A stretch of DNA of 64,000 nt from Linnemannia schmuckeri (taxonomy: Eukaryota > Mortierellomycota > Mortierellomycetes > Mortierellales > Mortierellaceae), in NCBI GenBank assembly GCA_029449235.1, contig JANATG010000011.1:92001-156000 (forward strand), given 5' to 3'. The notes beneath the pieces are model-generated. The model was not told where the DNA came from, searched no databases, and was given only the letters and a program-made list of their open reading frames with translations. Numbering within the stretch: the first letter of the stretch is position 1; each line of letters begins with the position of its first letter. Made by a program: the position numbers and the translations under genes. Shown here one piece after another: positions 9,722-21,405 of this stretch.

Positions 9722-10563
9722 GATTGATGGGTGGGGTGTACAGGCAACAAACAGCTACAACGCCGCCAGGAAGCGTGAATATGATCGTGCGATTGCCCAT
9801 GGACGCCAGATGCCAAGGCCGGTCCCCATACACTGGCAGTCGCCCTCGGATGCGGAACATGTTCAAGGATTCTCTTCTATCGGTGGAGCTCGAGCCGTGC
9901 ACAGCGGTAGTCCTGCTCCCGATCGTGATGAGAATCCCAAGTGGAGTGTCTCGGACCTCCTTCGCGGTATCACCCCCAAGAGTATGTTAACTGAATGGTC
10001 CGCGGTTTTCCGGACCCCACAGTCCATCGCCAAGACAGTTTTGCATAGGTTTGTTGGTTACCTGGAGGCGCAGGCTTCGGAGTTGATATGGAAGCCTCGG
10101 TGCTCCGCGACGATCGCGTGGGAGCAGACACAAGGCATCTCCGTCAAGAGCAAGACCTCCAAGTACACAAGTCCCCGAGGTGACTGGAGTCAGGGATACG
10201 GCTACATCACACAAGATGGTTTTTGCCCGTGTGGCGCTTCGCTAGCCACACATGAGAATGGGCGCTGCCCTGGAGCGTCCATGGATCCACGCGCGGCCGA
10301 TGAGCGGTTGCTGGATAGTTTGTTGGGAAGGAGGAGATTGTCATTAATGGAGAGGATGGGAAGAATTCCTTCATTCGTATCTAGTTTCATTTTCTTCTAT
10401 TGAAGCTGTGAGGAGCAGCGGCAATTGTTGCGCAGAGCCAGGTTGTGGACCGGACTGCGACTGGTGGATGGCTCTTGGAAGAGTTTGGTATGTAGCTCCT
10501 TTCACTATCGAATGCCTTTCTTGGGCTTTTCACTGGAGAAATAAAATTGCGTACGAAAAAAAA
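9722..10563 (+). mobile_element. 5'-truncated LINE, copy 3
   Basis: Nearly identical to copy 1 from its IDGWGVQ codons to the 3' end, but truncated further. The ORF (9723-10403) is open, yet a 1-nt loss near 10370 changes the last residues from the family GRIPF(L/I)R(V/I) ending to a longer frame-shifted tail. The 3' UTR ends GCGTACG with a short A9 tail. Orientation and position relative to tRNA-Glu match copies 1 and 2. High identity to copy 1 indicates recent activity of a shared master element elsewhere in the genome. Confidence 0.85.
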
Positions 10564-10801
10564 GGCGCTCAAAGAACGTCGTTTGCAAGGACTTCAAGAT
10601 GCTCAGGCAGGTCGCTTTTAAAATGACCAGCAGACATATCACCTTTTTTTCCCCACTTTGAGCCTCGATAGTACTATTCGATGTTCAAAAAGATCCGAGT
10701 TTTGTGGAGAATGGATAAAAATGCAGTTATTTGTATATTTTGTTGTCTAAATTAATCGCAGCTACTCAACGTGGATGAGAAATGGTATGAGAAAATAATG
10801 C

Positions 10802-13800
10802 TTAGAAGCGCCCACCAGTGTTGACGGCGCTTTGGAGGACTTCACGGACAGTGTTGCATCCCCACTTGACAACCTCTTTCTCGCGCTCGCTCTGGCAGAC
10901 CTGACCCTTCCTCACAAACGCCTGCAGGAAGAAAATGATTCCTTGCGCCAGTGTCGGATTAACAGCAGCACGGATAAAGATATCTGCTACAGCCTGCGCG
11001 TTCTGTTTGGGCTTCTCTTTGGATCCCTCCTGCTGTTGCTTTTGTTGCTGAGGCTGAGAGGAGAGGATGATATTGGTCATCAAGAGCTGGAAGAACAGAG
11101 TCGGCTGGGCGGGGAGGGAAGTGAAGGTGACAGTCTTGAGCATGACGAGACTGAGGTCCTGAGAAGTGATAAGGAAGGCGTACATTTTGCTGATATTGAC
11201 AATGCGACGGAGAGGAACCTTCTTTCCGTCGCTGTTACTGATGCCGTCGTCCAGGCCAATGACCTGTCCGTCCTTGACCTTCTCCATGCCACCAACATCA
11301 GTCGCGCCCATCTCACGCAACAGATCCCAAAGTGAGTACTGGAATGTGATCTTAAACGAGTGGTCGTGCTGGCAGAGGCGCTGACCAACAAGTGTGTAGT
11401 ATGGGTTATGCACCATTTCCTATTACGTAAGGTGAAAAAGTATACATGTCAGTTATACTTCTCTTGTCTCTGCAATTGTAGCAACAACAAAAAATGAGTG
11501 AAGGACTTACGTTTCCAGCACAGTGAAGGAGGACGCGGACAATCTCGCGCTGCTGAACTTCTTTAAGGTTCAACTTGATGAGGCGCTCAAAGGCATCGAT
11601 GTAGTCCTCACTGCTCATCAAGACCACAAAAATACTGCGCCTTACATCCGTGTTCATCTTGTTCTTCCTGGCCAGCTTCAACAGCTCGTCCTCGGCTTCC
11701 AGCATATCGTCAGCTGTCGTGGTAGAAGTCGATTTCCGTGAGCTTTCCTCTCCCACCATATTGTTTTTCCAGCTGGAACCAACCAGCCACCACTTGCCCT
11801 TAGTTCCGACCTGCCGAATGTCCGTCAGTCCTACGCGCATAGGTTCACTAGGGAACGTCGTCCGCTTCTTGCTCAAGCCCGACAAAAACTTCTTCATCCT
11901 GGCGGTACTCTCTGTGATAGTTCCTGAGGTTGTCGAGTTTGCCGAAGGACCCTTCATCCTGTTGGCCTTGAGAGCTGTCAAAGTCTCGAGCAAGAACCGC
12001 GTACGGGACGAAATAGGTGCTGCAGATCCTGATCCAGACTTGGACGAGGCGTTGTTGGCAAGGACGGTAAACTCCTGGATGATGGTCTTGAGCGTTGTTG
12101 GGTCATCCTGTCGAAGTTGGTATCCAGAAGTCTTGACAATCTTGACCACAAGCTCGACATTCAGCTCAGACAGTTCTGTCATGAACCAGCGGATTAGTTC
12201 GTAGACGAGGACGCAGGCAATGACGTGCATGTTGTACAGCTCCGAGACGAGAACAATTAAGTTGGTGCATTGCTTGACGGCATTGAGGGTCTCATCCGTC
12301 ATTTCCGTGCTCTTAGTGCTGGAAGCCAGGGCGTGGTGTCCATCAAACTGCTCAACGAGGGTTTGGATAAAGTGGGCGGCAAACTCGATACCAATAAGGC
12401 GATACAAACTGGCAACCACCGTGGCGTACAGAATGACGAAAGAATCCAGCAGGTTGGCCTTCGACGAAATAGCGCTCAAAATCATATCCGTAATCGTCTC
12501 CGACACATCTATAGGTCAAGGTTGAATGGGCGGTGAGAAGCTGATATCAAAGAAAAAAATCAAGACAATGAATGGTTACACAAAGATCAGACTTACCTGC
12601 TCTGGGATACTTGCGGTAGAGGGCCTCAATGTCCATAAGAATCGCTTCGATATTGCTTTCGCTCAGCTTGTTAAGCAATCCCTGGAGCTGACGGCGCAGA
12701 CGAAGAAGCTCCTCGGTATTCTGTCGGGGAATAGCCTTGGCCAAGGCAGAAGCTCCTCCTGCTGCCTCTGCAGCAGCAGCGGCAGCTGCAGCTGCACGAA
12801 GGTGTGGAGGCAAGTACTTTCCGGTCTGCGCTGCTGGAGCTGCTTTTGGCTTGGATCCTGCGTCCTCTCGGTCACTCTCTTCACCGTCTTCGCTCTCTTC
12901 AGCATCAGCATCCTCCGATCCGAGTTCGCTATCCTCATCGTCAAATCCCTCAAGGTCCTCGTCATCGTCCTCGTCCGATTCAGAGCCAACTCCCTCCAAT
13001 TCCTCGTCAAAACTCTCCATGCCCTCTTCATCCGAGTCCATTCCCATCATCTCGTCTTCATCCTCGTCCAGTTCCGAGTCGTCCATGTCTTCAGGATCAA
13101 TACCCTCCAGCTCTTCGTCAAAGCTGCCGAAACCATCCTCTTCCTCACTGCCGTCAAGATCGTCCTCATCTTCATCATCGTTTTCATTGCCATCCTCCAC
13201 TTCACTTTCAACCTCCTGAACTTTCCTCTTCTTGCTGGCAGCTGAAGAAGCGGGTTTTGCAGTAGCCTTAATGGTGGAGGCAGACGAGGCGACCGCGGCC
13301 TTCCGGGGTGCAGCAGCGGCATTCTTGCCTCTGGATCCGAGCTCGATACCCTCCAACAAATCTCCGAGACCGTCATCCAAGAACGACTTTTTGGACGCCA
13401 GCTTGCCAGAGTCCTTACGCTTAAGACCTAGCTTCTTCTCGTAGTGGCGAATGTACTGTTCGTCCTCGTCAAAGCCCTCCTCAAAGCCTGGTCCGCCTCC
13501 TGCAACGACACCGTCCTCCTGAAGCATAGCGTAGAAGGCAGGGTTCGACTTTGCCAGCTTTTCCAATCGGCGTGCATCCATATCCTTGACGTCTTTGGAC
13601 AGGGCTGGCTTCTTGTCCTCCTTGGCGGCCTTTGTAATCTTTGACTTTGATGAGGCTGCTTTCTTGCCGATGTCAGTGACAAGAGTCTCGCCCTCGTGTT
13701 CGTTCAAGTCGATCTCTAACTGATCCTGACCCAGTTTCCGCCTTTTGTTTTTGTTGCTACTATCCTTGTTATTGTTGTTGCCGGTCTTGATCTGTGGTTC

Positions 13801-14237
13801 CATATGTTGTTGCCGTGCCAAGATCTCGACCTTGGAGAGTGTGGGTGCTCGGTGCTTCTTCTTCTCTGCGCGTTCCTGTTTCCTGCGGGCTTTCCTGCCG
13901 GCAGCCTTGTTCTTGAACTTTTTGCTAAAGTCGCGATCGTCACCGTCGGCAAAGAATGTGGACGAGTCTATTGTTTTTTATTGCGTCAGGTTGAGTTTGA
14001 GTTGTAGTTAACAAGCGTGTAGTATTTGTCGTTGTAAATAAACACTTGGCTAAGTGTGAAGTGCCGCTTACTCTGTTCCATTTCTTCGCTAAGGGCGGAA
14101 GGTAAGTTGGTTGTGCTTGTCTTGAGACGACCTCCTGGGGCGACACCGTAACGTGCGTGACCTCTTCCACCACCACGACCTCCTCGTCCTCCGCGTCCAC
14201 CTCCTCGTCCTCCGCCTCTGTAGAATGGAGGTGCCAT
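10802..14237 (-). CDS. NOM1: Nucleolar MIF4G/MA3 domain protein (NOM1/Sgd1 family)
   Basis: Four exons on the minus strand: 14237-14072, 13967-12597, 12508-11511 and 11419-10802. All junctions are GT-AG and the frame is preserved, giving about 1050 residues. The N-terminus is an RGG-like Gly/Arg tract, then Lys-rich nuclear sequence. A strongly acidic Asp/Glu/Ser stretch (about 13200-12880) precedes KYLPPHLRA, the usual lead into the MIF4G domain. MIF4G spans roughly residues 450-690 and MA3 roughly 815-935 (VRRSIFVVLMSSEDYIDAFERL), followed by NPYYTLVGQRLC and FQYSLWDLLR, which are diagnostic for this family. Yeast Sgd1 and human NOM1 act in the nucleolus in 18S rRNA and small-subunit maturation and recruit an RNA helicase. 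I chose the ATG before APPFYRGGG; the frame is open upstream to 14414 but looks like leader. Confidence 0.93.
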
Positions 14238-15293
14238 TATGTTGTTATGCGTCTCTGTGAGGATGTGTCTGTTGCGTGTCTGAATGTGGTTGATGCAAGG
14301 CGTGTGTATGTATGAATGAAAGGTCGCGACTTGTTGAAACGGTGGTGCTGCGAAAAGAGAGAGTGTTGTCTGTGCTGTGTCTGGGCGTGAAGGTAATATC
14401 AATTTAAAAGACACTCAGGAAAAAAAGAAAAAAAGAATAACAAAGGTAAACAGATTGATAGTCACAACGACTGTGAAAAAATGTTTAATCGAGGGACGAG
14501 TTGGCAGTTTCTAAATCGCCCCATGGACTCAACTCTTTTTCTTCCTCTACCTTTTTCATCGGAGAATGGCCGCGATCGGACCGGTCCTGTGTGATGTCGC
14601 ATATCAACAGTCACTAATTATCAACAAGAGACTATAAAGAGAGAACGTCCCCTCGACCAATTTGAAAAAAACTCATCAGAAGTAGGCTTTGTTGGCCGGT
14701 GACTCCAGGGGGTAAAACCTTTGGTCAGTCCTGGCTGGCTCAGCACCCGGCATTAGGCATCCTTTTTCGTAAAGAAGAAACCTTTTTTTGATGTATATCT
14801 GGCGCCGGCTACTTCGAGACCGATGCGGCGGGATTGTAGCTCGGTTGGGTTCAGATAAGTCTGGTTCTCCCTGTGGTGTTTATTCACCATATATGATCAG
14901 CTTGTTTGAGTATGCCTGACCTTGCTCTCCTACAAGTCAGCAATCGCCATTCTTTGCCAGGTGGAGTTAGGCCATAGTGCCAATTCTTCATGTGGAAAAC
15001 CGGCGAGGGCATAGCCTTTTTATTCTTCATCTTTAAATCAAATAACTTTCCTCTTTCGTGGTTGCATGTTACACTCATTTGGGCGTTTGATTTATCTGTT
15101 GTTGTCGTGGCAGGTGGTGTTCTCGTTTCTCTTCTTTCTTTGTTTTAGCCAATCGACCTCTATTTCCCCTTTTTGTCCTTCCTCTCACTCAGCCCAACCA
15201 CTTCTCCTGCACTCACACCTTTGTATCACTCATAATTGACTTTAACCTTCTCTTTGTCCCTTTAACCCTCTCTCTTCTTCCTTCGCTCGCATA
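14238..15293. promoter_or_regulatory. Divergent intergenic region between NOM1 and an F-box gene
   Basis: About 1.06 kb separates two divergently transcribed genes, so it holds both promoters. The right part (15120-15290) is a CT-rich pyrimidine leader ahead of the plus-strand ATG, a pattern repeated before most genes in this window. No specific operator was recognised. Sequence around 14825-14880 contains a box-A-like TAGCTCGGTTGG but no acceptable tRNA fold. Confidence 0.5.
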
Positions 15294-17288
15294 ATGACAT
15301 CACTCTTCAGGAGCAAACGCCAGTCGATGGTCAAGTCTTCTTCGTCGATGCCGATGGCCTTGGCCATCCCAGAGATCCTTGAATGCATCTTCTCATTCCT
15401 CACTAACCGTCGTCGTCTGACCGTCGTTCAGTTTGTCTCCAAGCAGTGGCATGCTGTTTGCCGTCATATGGCCGACCCCCCACCAACAACAGCCTGGGAT
15501 TTCTACCTCATCGAGCCGCAATACAGCTTGTTCATCGCCAGCCTCTCGACCTCGCGCGTCCTTAACCTGTTTACTAAAAGATCGCCCTTTCAGGATGTGA
15601 CAGAGTGGAAAGACGAACGCTGGAGGAAACTCCTTGCTGTTGTTGACGACCTCCAGGCTGAGGGCAAGATTCAACTGCAGGAAGTCCATGTTGGCGATGA
15701 GCTTGCATCTATCCATTTTCTGGAACCGCTATTACCTGTCTTAGACCGCTGTTCGACTTCTATTTCGATTCTGCGACTGCAGCTGGGCGAGCGACCGGAC
15801 CATACCCTACTCCACCTTGTGCTCCGGGTGTGCGCCAATCTCCAGGTACTTGACATCAAGACCGATCGTCCCATGTTGATGCCGCCCAGAGACGAGACTG
15901 TTGCAGCGTTGGGGGCCAAGAAAACAGAGTCGCCACTGGAGGCATTGCCTGTGCAGTCCCGGCTCAAGACCTTGGAAATTGCTCACTTAATCTTGATACC
16001 GGACGCAGTTGAAAGCATCATTGATGCATGTGCCTCCCTCCGACAACTCAGCATCTGGCAGGCCTACCCAGCCCAGTTCACCAAGCAAGACGCCACCCTG
16101 ATCATCCGTAGGATAGCTTCTTCCTGTCCTCTTTTGAAAACCTTTCACTTTTCAATTCAAGGTTGGTGCTGGACCAACGCGGATATGGCCATGTTTCTTG
16201 ACTACCAACCACCTAGTCTCACTGGCTGGTCATTCTCTGACAAGGACATTGAAATGAACCTGCCTTCCATGGCACTGTCTCCGTCGATCCAGTCCTGGCC
16301 ACCTCAGACTCCTCTATGCAGGACACTGCAGTCGACGGACTCTCTCTTGCTGACGAACCACCACCAACGACTTACATTCCTTGAACTAAAACGTACTCCG
16401 CGGAACAATGGTCGCGATCGAATTCCAGACGTCCAGTGTGCAGGCGCTCTTCACCAGTTCCTGTGCAATGCACCATGTCTTCAACACCTCCTCGCTCCTA
16501 ATGTCGTCATCGAGATCGAGAACCTTGACATCCACAACATCCTCCGGCAAGAACGACTTCGCCAGAACAACATAACGTCGCAGCCTAGAGACTCTCGGGA
16601 TGCATTACCACCACTTTGGGCTTGTCGCGGACTCAGGACTCTACATGTCACCTTTGACCACGACCAAGGAATTGTATATCAGGGAGCTGCCGCCGCCTCT
16701 GGCAAAGGCAAAGACATTTCGACTCTGGATAGTCTGATCATTTTTGGATACCTGAGCAGGTGTTGCCCAGACCTGAGGGATCTTCAAATGCGGCGGTGGA
16801 GCACAACAGTGTCGATGGAGGCTGGGTTTTGTTTATTGTCTCGACTAGGGAGACTCGAGAAGCTGGTCTTGACAGGACGGCATTTCGATGGGTTCACCAA
16901 GCAGGATCTGGGGTGGATCTTGAAGGAGTCTCAAGGATCGACAGCAAAGTGGCTTCCGGGGTTGTCGATGCTATCGGCTGCGGCTACCTCGGGGTCGCGG
17001 TCGCGGCCACAAGGTGGAAACCAGTCGACGATTGGAGCAAGTGAGGACCTGAAAATGGATCTGGTGGGTCGGATTGAGGATGTGCATGAGTGGGAAAGGG
17101 AGGCCAAAGCACGTTCTGGAGGAGATAGGTTGTGCAGTTGGCCAGGATTGGAGTATTTGCAGTTCAAGTGGGTTGATTCTCACGATGGGGCTGTCAACAA
17201 GACGCGGCAGGAAATAGTTGCCTTCTGGAGGGAGCGGTGGCCAGCAGTCGAGATTGTGGTTGAGAAGATGCGGTTCTTTGAGTACTGA
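15294..17288 (+). CDS. F-box/LRR protein (single copy, divergent)
   Basis: One exon of 664 residues. After a basic Ser-rich start, residues ~24-60 match an F-box (IPEILECIFSFLTNRRRLTV, QFVSKQWHAVC). The rest shows leucine-rich repeat spacing (LQVLDIKTDRP, LKTLEIAHLIL, LRTLHVTFDH, LEKLVLTGRHF) and ends with a repeat-like block before the stop. F-box proteins bind Skp1 and bring substrates to SCF ubiquitin ligases; the LRRs usually bind the substrate. Substrate is unknown. It is only distantly similar to the 24.6-64 kb family: no MTTILDLPDE start, no Ser/Gly linker, no CWSSLVQL module. Start is the first ATG after a CT-rich leader. Confidence 0.88.
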   Translation: MTSLFRSKRQSMVKSSSSMPMALAIPEILECIFSFLTNRRRLTVVQFVSKQWHAVCRHMADPPPTTAWDFYLIEPQYSLFIASLSTSRVLNLFTKRSPFQDVTEWKDERWRKLLAVVDDLQAEGKIQLQEVHVGDELASIHFLEPLLPVLDRCSTSISILRLQLGERPDHTLLHLVLRVCANLQVLDIKTDRPMLMPPRDETVAALGAKKTESPLEALPVQSRLKTLEIAHLILIPDAVESIIDACASLRQLSIWQAYPAQFTKQDATLIIRRIASSCPLLKTFHFSIQGWCWTNADMAMFLDYQPPSLTGWSFSDKDIEMNLPSMALSPSIQSWPPQTPLCRTLQSTDSLLLTNHHQRLTFLELKRTPRNNGRDRIPDVQCAGALHQFLCNAPCLQHLLAPNVVIEIENLDIHNILRQERLRQNNITSQPRDSRDALPPLWACRGLRTLHVTFDHDQGIVYQGAAAASGKGKDISTLDSLIIFGYLSRCCPDLRDLQMRRWSTTVSMEAGFCLLSRLGRLEKLVLTGRHFDGFTKQDLGWILKESQGSTAKWLPGLSMLSAAATSGSRSRPQGGNQSTIGASEDLKMDLVGRIEDVHEWEREAKARSGGDRLCSWPGLEYLQFKWVDSHDGAVNKTRQEIVAFWRERWPAVEIVVEKMRFFEY

Positions 17289-17704
17289 GATACATATACT
17301 TGAAGTAAAAAGCGACTCCTTCAATGCCAGTTCCAAAGCTCACTCGCAGTAGAAATAAACAAAAAGAAAAGGGTGCCGTGTTTGAGCAGCTCATGTCGGA
17401 AAATCAATCCAGGAAAAAAAAATTGACCAATTCAATTTCAACGTCACTTTTTGGTTGCTTCAAAGGGGACGAGAGAGGCGGGAGTGAAGAGTAAAGAGTG
17501 AGGAGTGAGGAAGGAAAAGGGTGTTGTTGGCTCTTTGAAAATCAGACTCTTCTCTCCCACTGCAACTCTTCCTACTCTTCACTCTCGCTCTTAGACCCGC
17601 ACCTCTCTCATCCAACACAAACAAGGTCGTTCATTCTCACACTTACACACTTACATACTTACACACACTCATTCAAATCAACCCTCAACTTCAAAGACGG
17701 CACA

Positions 17705-20700
17705 ATGGACGAACAGTTTTACTCGTCCTTATCGCTACTCGACTACTCTGTGATTCTACAAGACTGGTCAGCAGCACCAGACAAGAAGCAACCCTCAAAG
17801 CGCCGTGCTGATGCTGCTCCTTCTACCTCTAATATTGGCGACGGGTCCGCAGGAGCCAACAAACGGAGCTGTGTCACCCAGGCATGCGACCACTGTCGCC
17901 AACGCAGAGTCAAGTGCGGTAAGGAGTGGGGGAAAGTAATAACAAGGATGCTACCCGTATCATTTTGTGGAGAGGGAGAGTGTGAGAGCAACAGTAAATT
18001 GACTTTTGTTATATTTGTGGTCTAATCGACACCCCATATTTACTCCTTACAAAAACACTAGACCTGGCAAAACCTCGCTGCTCGCAGTGTGAGCGTGTTA
18101 GCAACGACTGCACATTTCTCATCCAACCCAAGAAGCGTGGACCTGCAGCCCGCAGTGCTATCAAAAAAGAGGCGTCTCACGAGCAACTTACTCTGGATAC
18201 GCCCAGTCATCATCGAGACTCGTCGCAGGTCGATTGGGCTCAGCAGCAACAACAGCAGCAACAGCAACAGCAACAGCAACAACAACAGCAGGATAGCTAC
18301 CATCAACTGCCTTCACCACGATCTCAGTCACCCCCAAGTCTGCCTATACCATACTACCACCACCAACAGCAGCATCAACAAGTGCAGAGTCAGCAACAGC
18401 AGCAGCAGCATGATGGCCATCATCAACTACTTCAGCAGCAACAGATGCTTCAACAGCAACAGCAGCAACACCATCATCAGCTTTTACAGCAACACCAACA
18501 GCAGCTCCAGCAGCAGGTGCAACGACAACAACAAGAGCAACCACAACAACAGCTGCAACAGCGACAATTACAGCAGCACCCACAACAACCACCACACCTT
18601 ATACAGCAGGAGCACCAATTGCAGCACCATCATCAAGTACAGCAGCAGCAGCAGCAACAGCCGTTACCTCAACAACAACATACACGGCAACAACACCATC
18701 AACAGCAGCAGCAGTTGCAAAGACATGAAGGACTTCAGCCAGTCGGCAGGAACCCTGGGCAACTTGATTTTGAGCTGTCAAATATTTTCAGCGACTACAT
18801 CCAAAGCCCTGTTGCCAGCCCTTCTCTGACGACTGTGATACCGCCCGAAAACCGGGCGCCTTCTTCATGTAACATTGTGAGTTCAGGATCAACTGGACCT
18901 GACACAATTCACCCTTCTGTGGAGCCGACGCACAGGACGAGTAATGCCTCCACACTCTACTCAAGATCTCCGCATCCCAGTCCGCAGGTCGCTGACTACT
19001 CAGGTGTATCGAACTATTCCATGTCGCCTTCAATCATCGGAACACCGCCGCCTATACCACTGCCCACATCACTATTTACAACGGCTTCAGCAGTTCCCTC
19101 CACCAACCCTTTTTCCAAGGAAGTGACCGACGAGCTGATCGGCCTGTTTTTCGAGCACAGTTTTCAGGATCACAGTTTCATCAACCCGGTCGCATTCCTC
19201 AGATCATACGCCAGCGGATCAGCCAACCCCACGCTCCTCGATGCGATATGCATGGTCGGAGCACGCTTCTCTACCCACCCCTCCGTCCTCAAGAACCCAC
19301 CTCGGACGTCAGGTGAGCCCTGGGCTGAAAGAATTCGAGCGCGGATCGGCATGCTCATCATGGAAAACTCGATCGATAATGTACATACCTTGGCGTTGCT
19401 CTCGTTTTACGAGTACTGCACAGGAAACAGTCTGACTGGTTATCGATTTGAAGGATTTGCAGGAAGGATGGCGCAGGAGCTTATACCCCGGAGCAAATTG
19501 GAGGTTAGACATTCTTTCCCGTCGGAGGAAGCTCGGTTGGTCTTCGAGGTCAACGTCCGGACATTCTCGTATCTTTTATTTTGCGACTGTCTTTCAGCTG
19601 CAATATCCGGCCTTCCCCCCTCGCTGGGCAACACATGGCAGAACGTGGCGATTCCAAGTGATGACATTGAGTGGTGGGCCGACAAACGACAAAACGGACG
19701 CACGACCACGCCAATGGATGATTTCTCCGAGTCGATTCTCAACAGGATCAGGCGGCCCCGGCACATTCGCGGATACGGATCTTACAAGCACATTTGTGCC
19801 ATTTTCCAAGTCATGCCCTTGATCGCCAAGTTCACCAATGCCGGAGTCGAGAAAATCGAGTCTGCTCAGCAACCAGGACACCTCAACACCAATCTATTCT
19901 CAAGTCCTGAACGCAAAGCGCAATACATCCATCTTGGACAGCAGCTGGAGGACTTTAGGAACAAAATGCCGGAGGAGTATGACCCATGGAGAGCCAGGAT
20001 CAACATCTCGCGAGTGGATATGAACGCCATGGGACTTTCGACCTACTATTTCGTCCTCCAGATTCTGCTTCACCGACCCATATTGATCAGGGCGACGACG
20101 CTTGTTCAGGCAAATCAGGAAGCAATACATCAGCACAGCATAGAGCAGGGACTTGGAGATACCGGTGGTGGTAATGGGGGTATCGTCGATACTGGCAACA
20201 ATGGCGAGGAAGACGGTTACAACAGCGAGCTTGATGGCTCTATGGATCGGGACGAGCAGGGGGTAGCCGAGGACGAGGACGAAGAGGCGATTGACGATGA
20301 CAGGGCGCTTCTGAAAACGGCTCTGGAGACGTGTTCTCTTGCCGCCAACGAGATTGTCGGGATTATCGAGCATTTTAGTCATGACTGGATCAAGTATCGA
20401 GGCAATATTATGTGCTACCAAGTCTTTATCGCAGCCACCGTGTAAGCCTTGTTTTACTTTTATGTTTGTTTTGTTTTGGCTGGCATGAATGAATTTAGGG
20501 ACAAGAATTGACGGCAATGGAACCACGCATTAATATCTCATCATTTTTTTTCATTTTTCTCATTGTAGGCTTATTATGATTCTGTTTTCGAGCAAGAACC
20601 CAGCCCAGCTGGCCCGTGCCAAGCAGCAGCTCGAGACGTGTTTCCGCTTTTTAGAGGATGTTGCCCCGTACTGGGCAATTGGGGGCGACCATCTGCAGTT

Positions 20701-21121
20701 CTTGAAATCGCTTCTTGCAGGGGACTTGTCAGGAATCGTGGGGGGAGGGGGAGCATCCGCAGCAGCAGCCACGGCAGCATCAGAGATGACAACATCTGCG
20801 ACGACTGATGGATCAAACGAAGTTCTAGGATCAGGAGGGCATCAGAGGGCTGCGACCGTTGGCAGCAACTTGAACTCGGTCGGTGCAGGACAGTCAGTTG
20901 CTGATCGGTTGACAGTCAGCCACGCTGCGGCGAATGAGATATCGAGTGCATTTTTGACGACGGACTCTGGGATGAGTACGATGTGGTTGGATGCCGAGTC
21001 ATTGGGAGCGGTTGAGGAAGCGACGGTGAAGTCTTTGAGCAAGATGAGTCTGTTGCACCAATCGACGGTGGATAAACCCAAGACTAGTAATAAGAAGCCT
21101 TCACCGCCGCCAGCGTCGTAG
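17705..21121 (+). CDS. Zn2Cys6 fungal transcription factor with polyglutamine region
   Basis: Three exons (17705-17918, 18062-20441, 20569-21121) with GT-AG introns and preserved frame give about 1048 residues. The first intron falls inside the zinc cluster, which reads ACDHCRQRRVKCD, LAKPRCSQCERVSNDC once spliced. All six cysteines are present in C-x2-C-x6-C-x6-C-x2-C-x6-C spacing, as in Gal4-type DNA-binding domains. A Gln/His-rich region encoded by CAG/CAA repeats (about 18240-18720) follows. The middle domain (EVTDELIGLFFEHSF ... FYEYCTGNSLTGYRFEGFAGRMAQ) fits the fungal_trans regulatory domain. An acidic patch (DEDEEAIDDD) and an Ala/Thr-rich tail close it. It is nuclear, with unknown targets. 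A decayed copy lies 285 bp downstream. Confidence 0.92.
18240..18720 (+). repeat. CAG/CAA trinucleotide-rich tract (polyglutamine)
   Basis: Mixed CAG and CAA codons with interspersed CAT/CAC give Gln/His runs inside the transcription factor. Shadow frames read as poly-Ser/Asn or poly-Val/Ala and are artefacts. Length is likely variable between strains. Confidence 0.9.
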
Positions 21122-21405
21122 TTGTCGCAGGAACTGGGGTCTCAACAGCGATAGGTACTGACAAATAAACTAATGTTGTTTGTAAAAGAAGATCTTAGCA
21201 TGAAACCTCACACGATAGCAACAATCCTTTTGTATTTCTTGGTTCGTTCCACACTTTTTGCATCTTTTCTTTCATTTGAAGGATTGATGTTTAACGTCAC
21301 GTGTAACATCCCTTGTCTTTGTCCCCTTGGACATTCCAAAGTTCGGCATTACCCTTTCGTTGTCTTCTCTATTCCATTCTATTTCGTTTTTCTCGCCCCA
21401 GTATT

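Noticed and set aside
12737..13265. Plus-strand Ser-rich frames across 12.7-13.3 kb
   Set aside because: Shadows of the acidic Asp/Glu-rich part of NOM1 on the minus strand.
14238..14414. N-terminal extension of NOM1 from an upstream in-frame ATG
   Set aside because: The added ~59 residues are low in conservation features and look like leader; the APPFYRGGG start is more natural. Not excluded by sequence alone.
14825..14880. Possible tRNA gene (box-A-like TAGCTCGGTTGG)
   Set aside because: No matching box B at the right distance and no closing acceptor stem or anticodon arm.
18089..18829. Asn/Ser-rich 246-codon frame
   Set aside because: Shadow frame of the CAG/CAA polyglutamine tract of the Zn2Cys6 factor.
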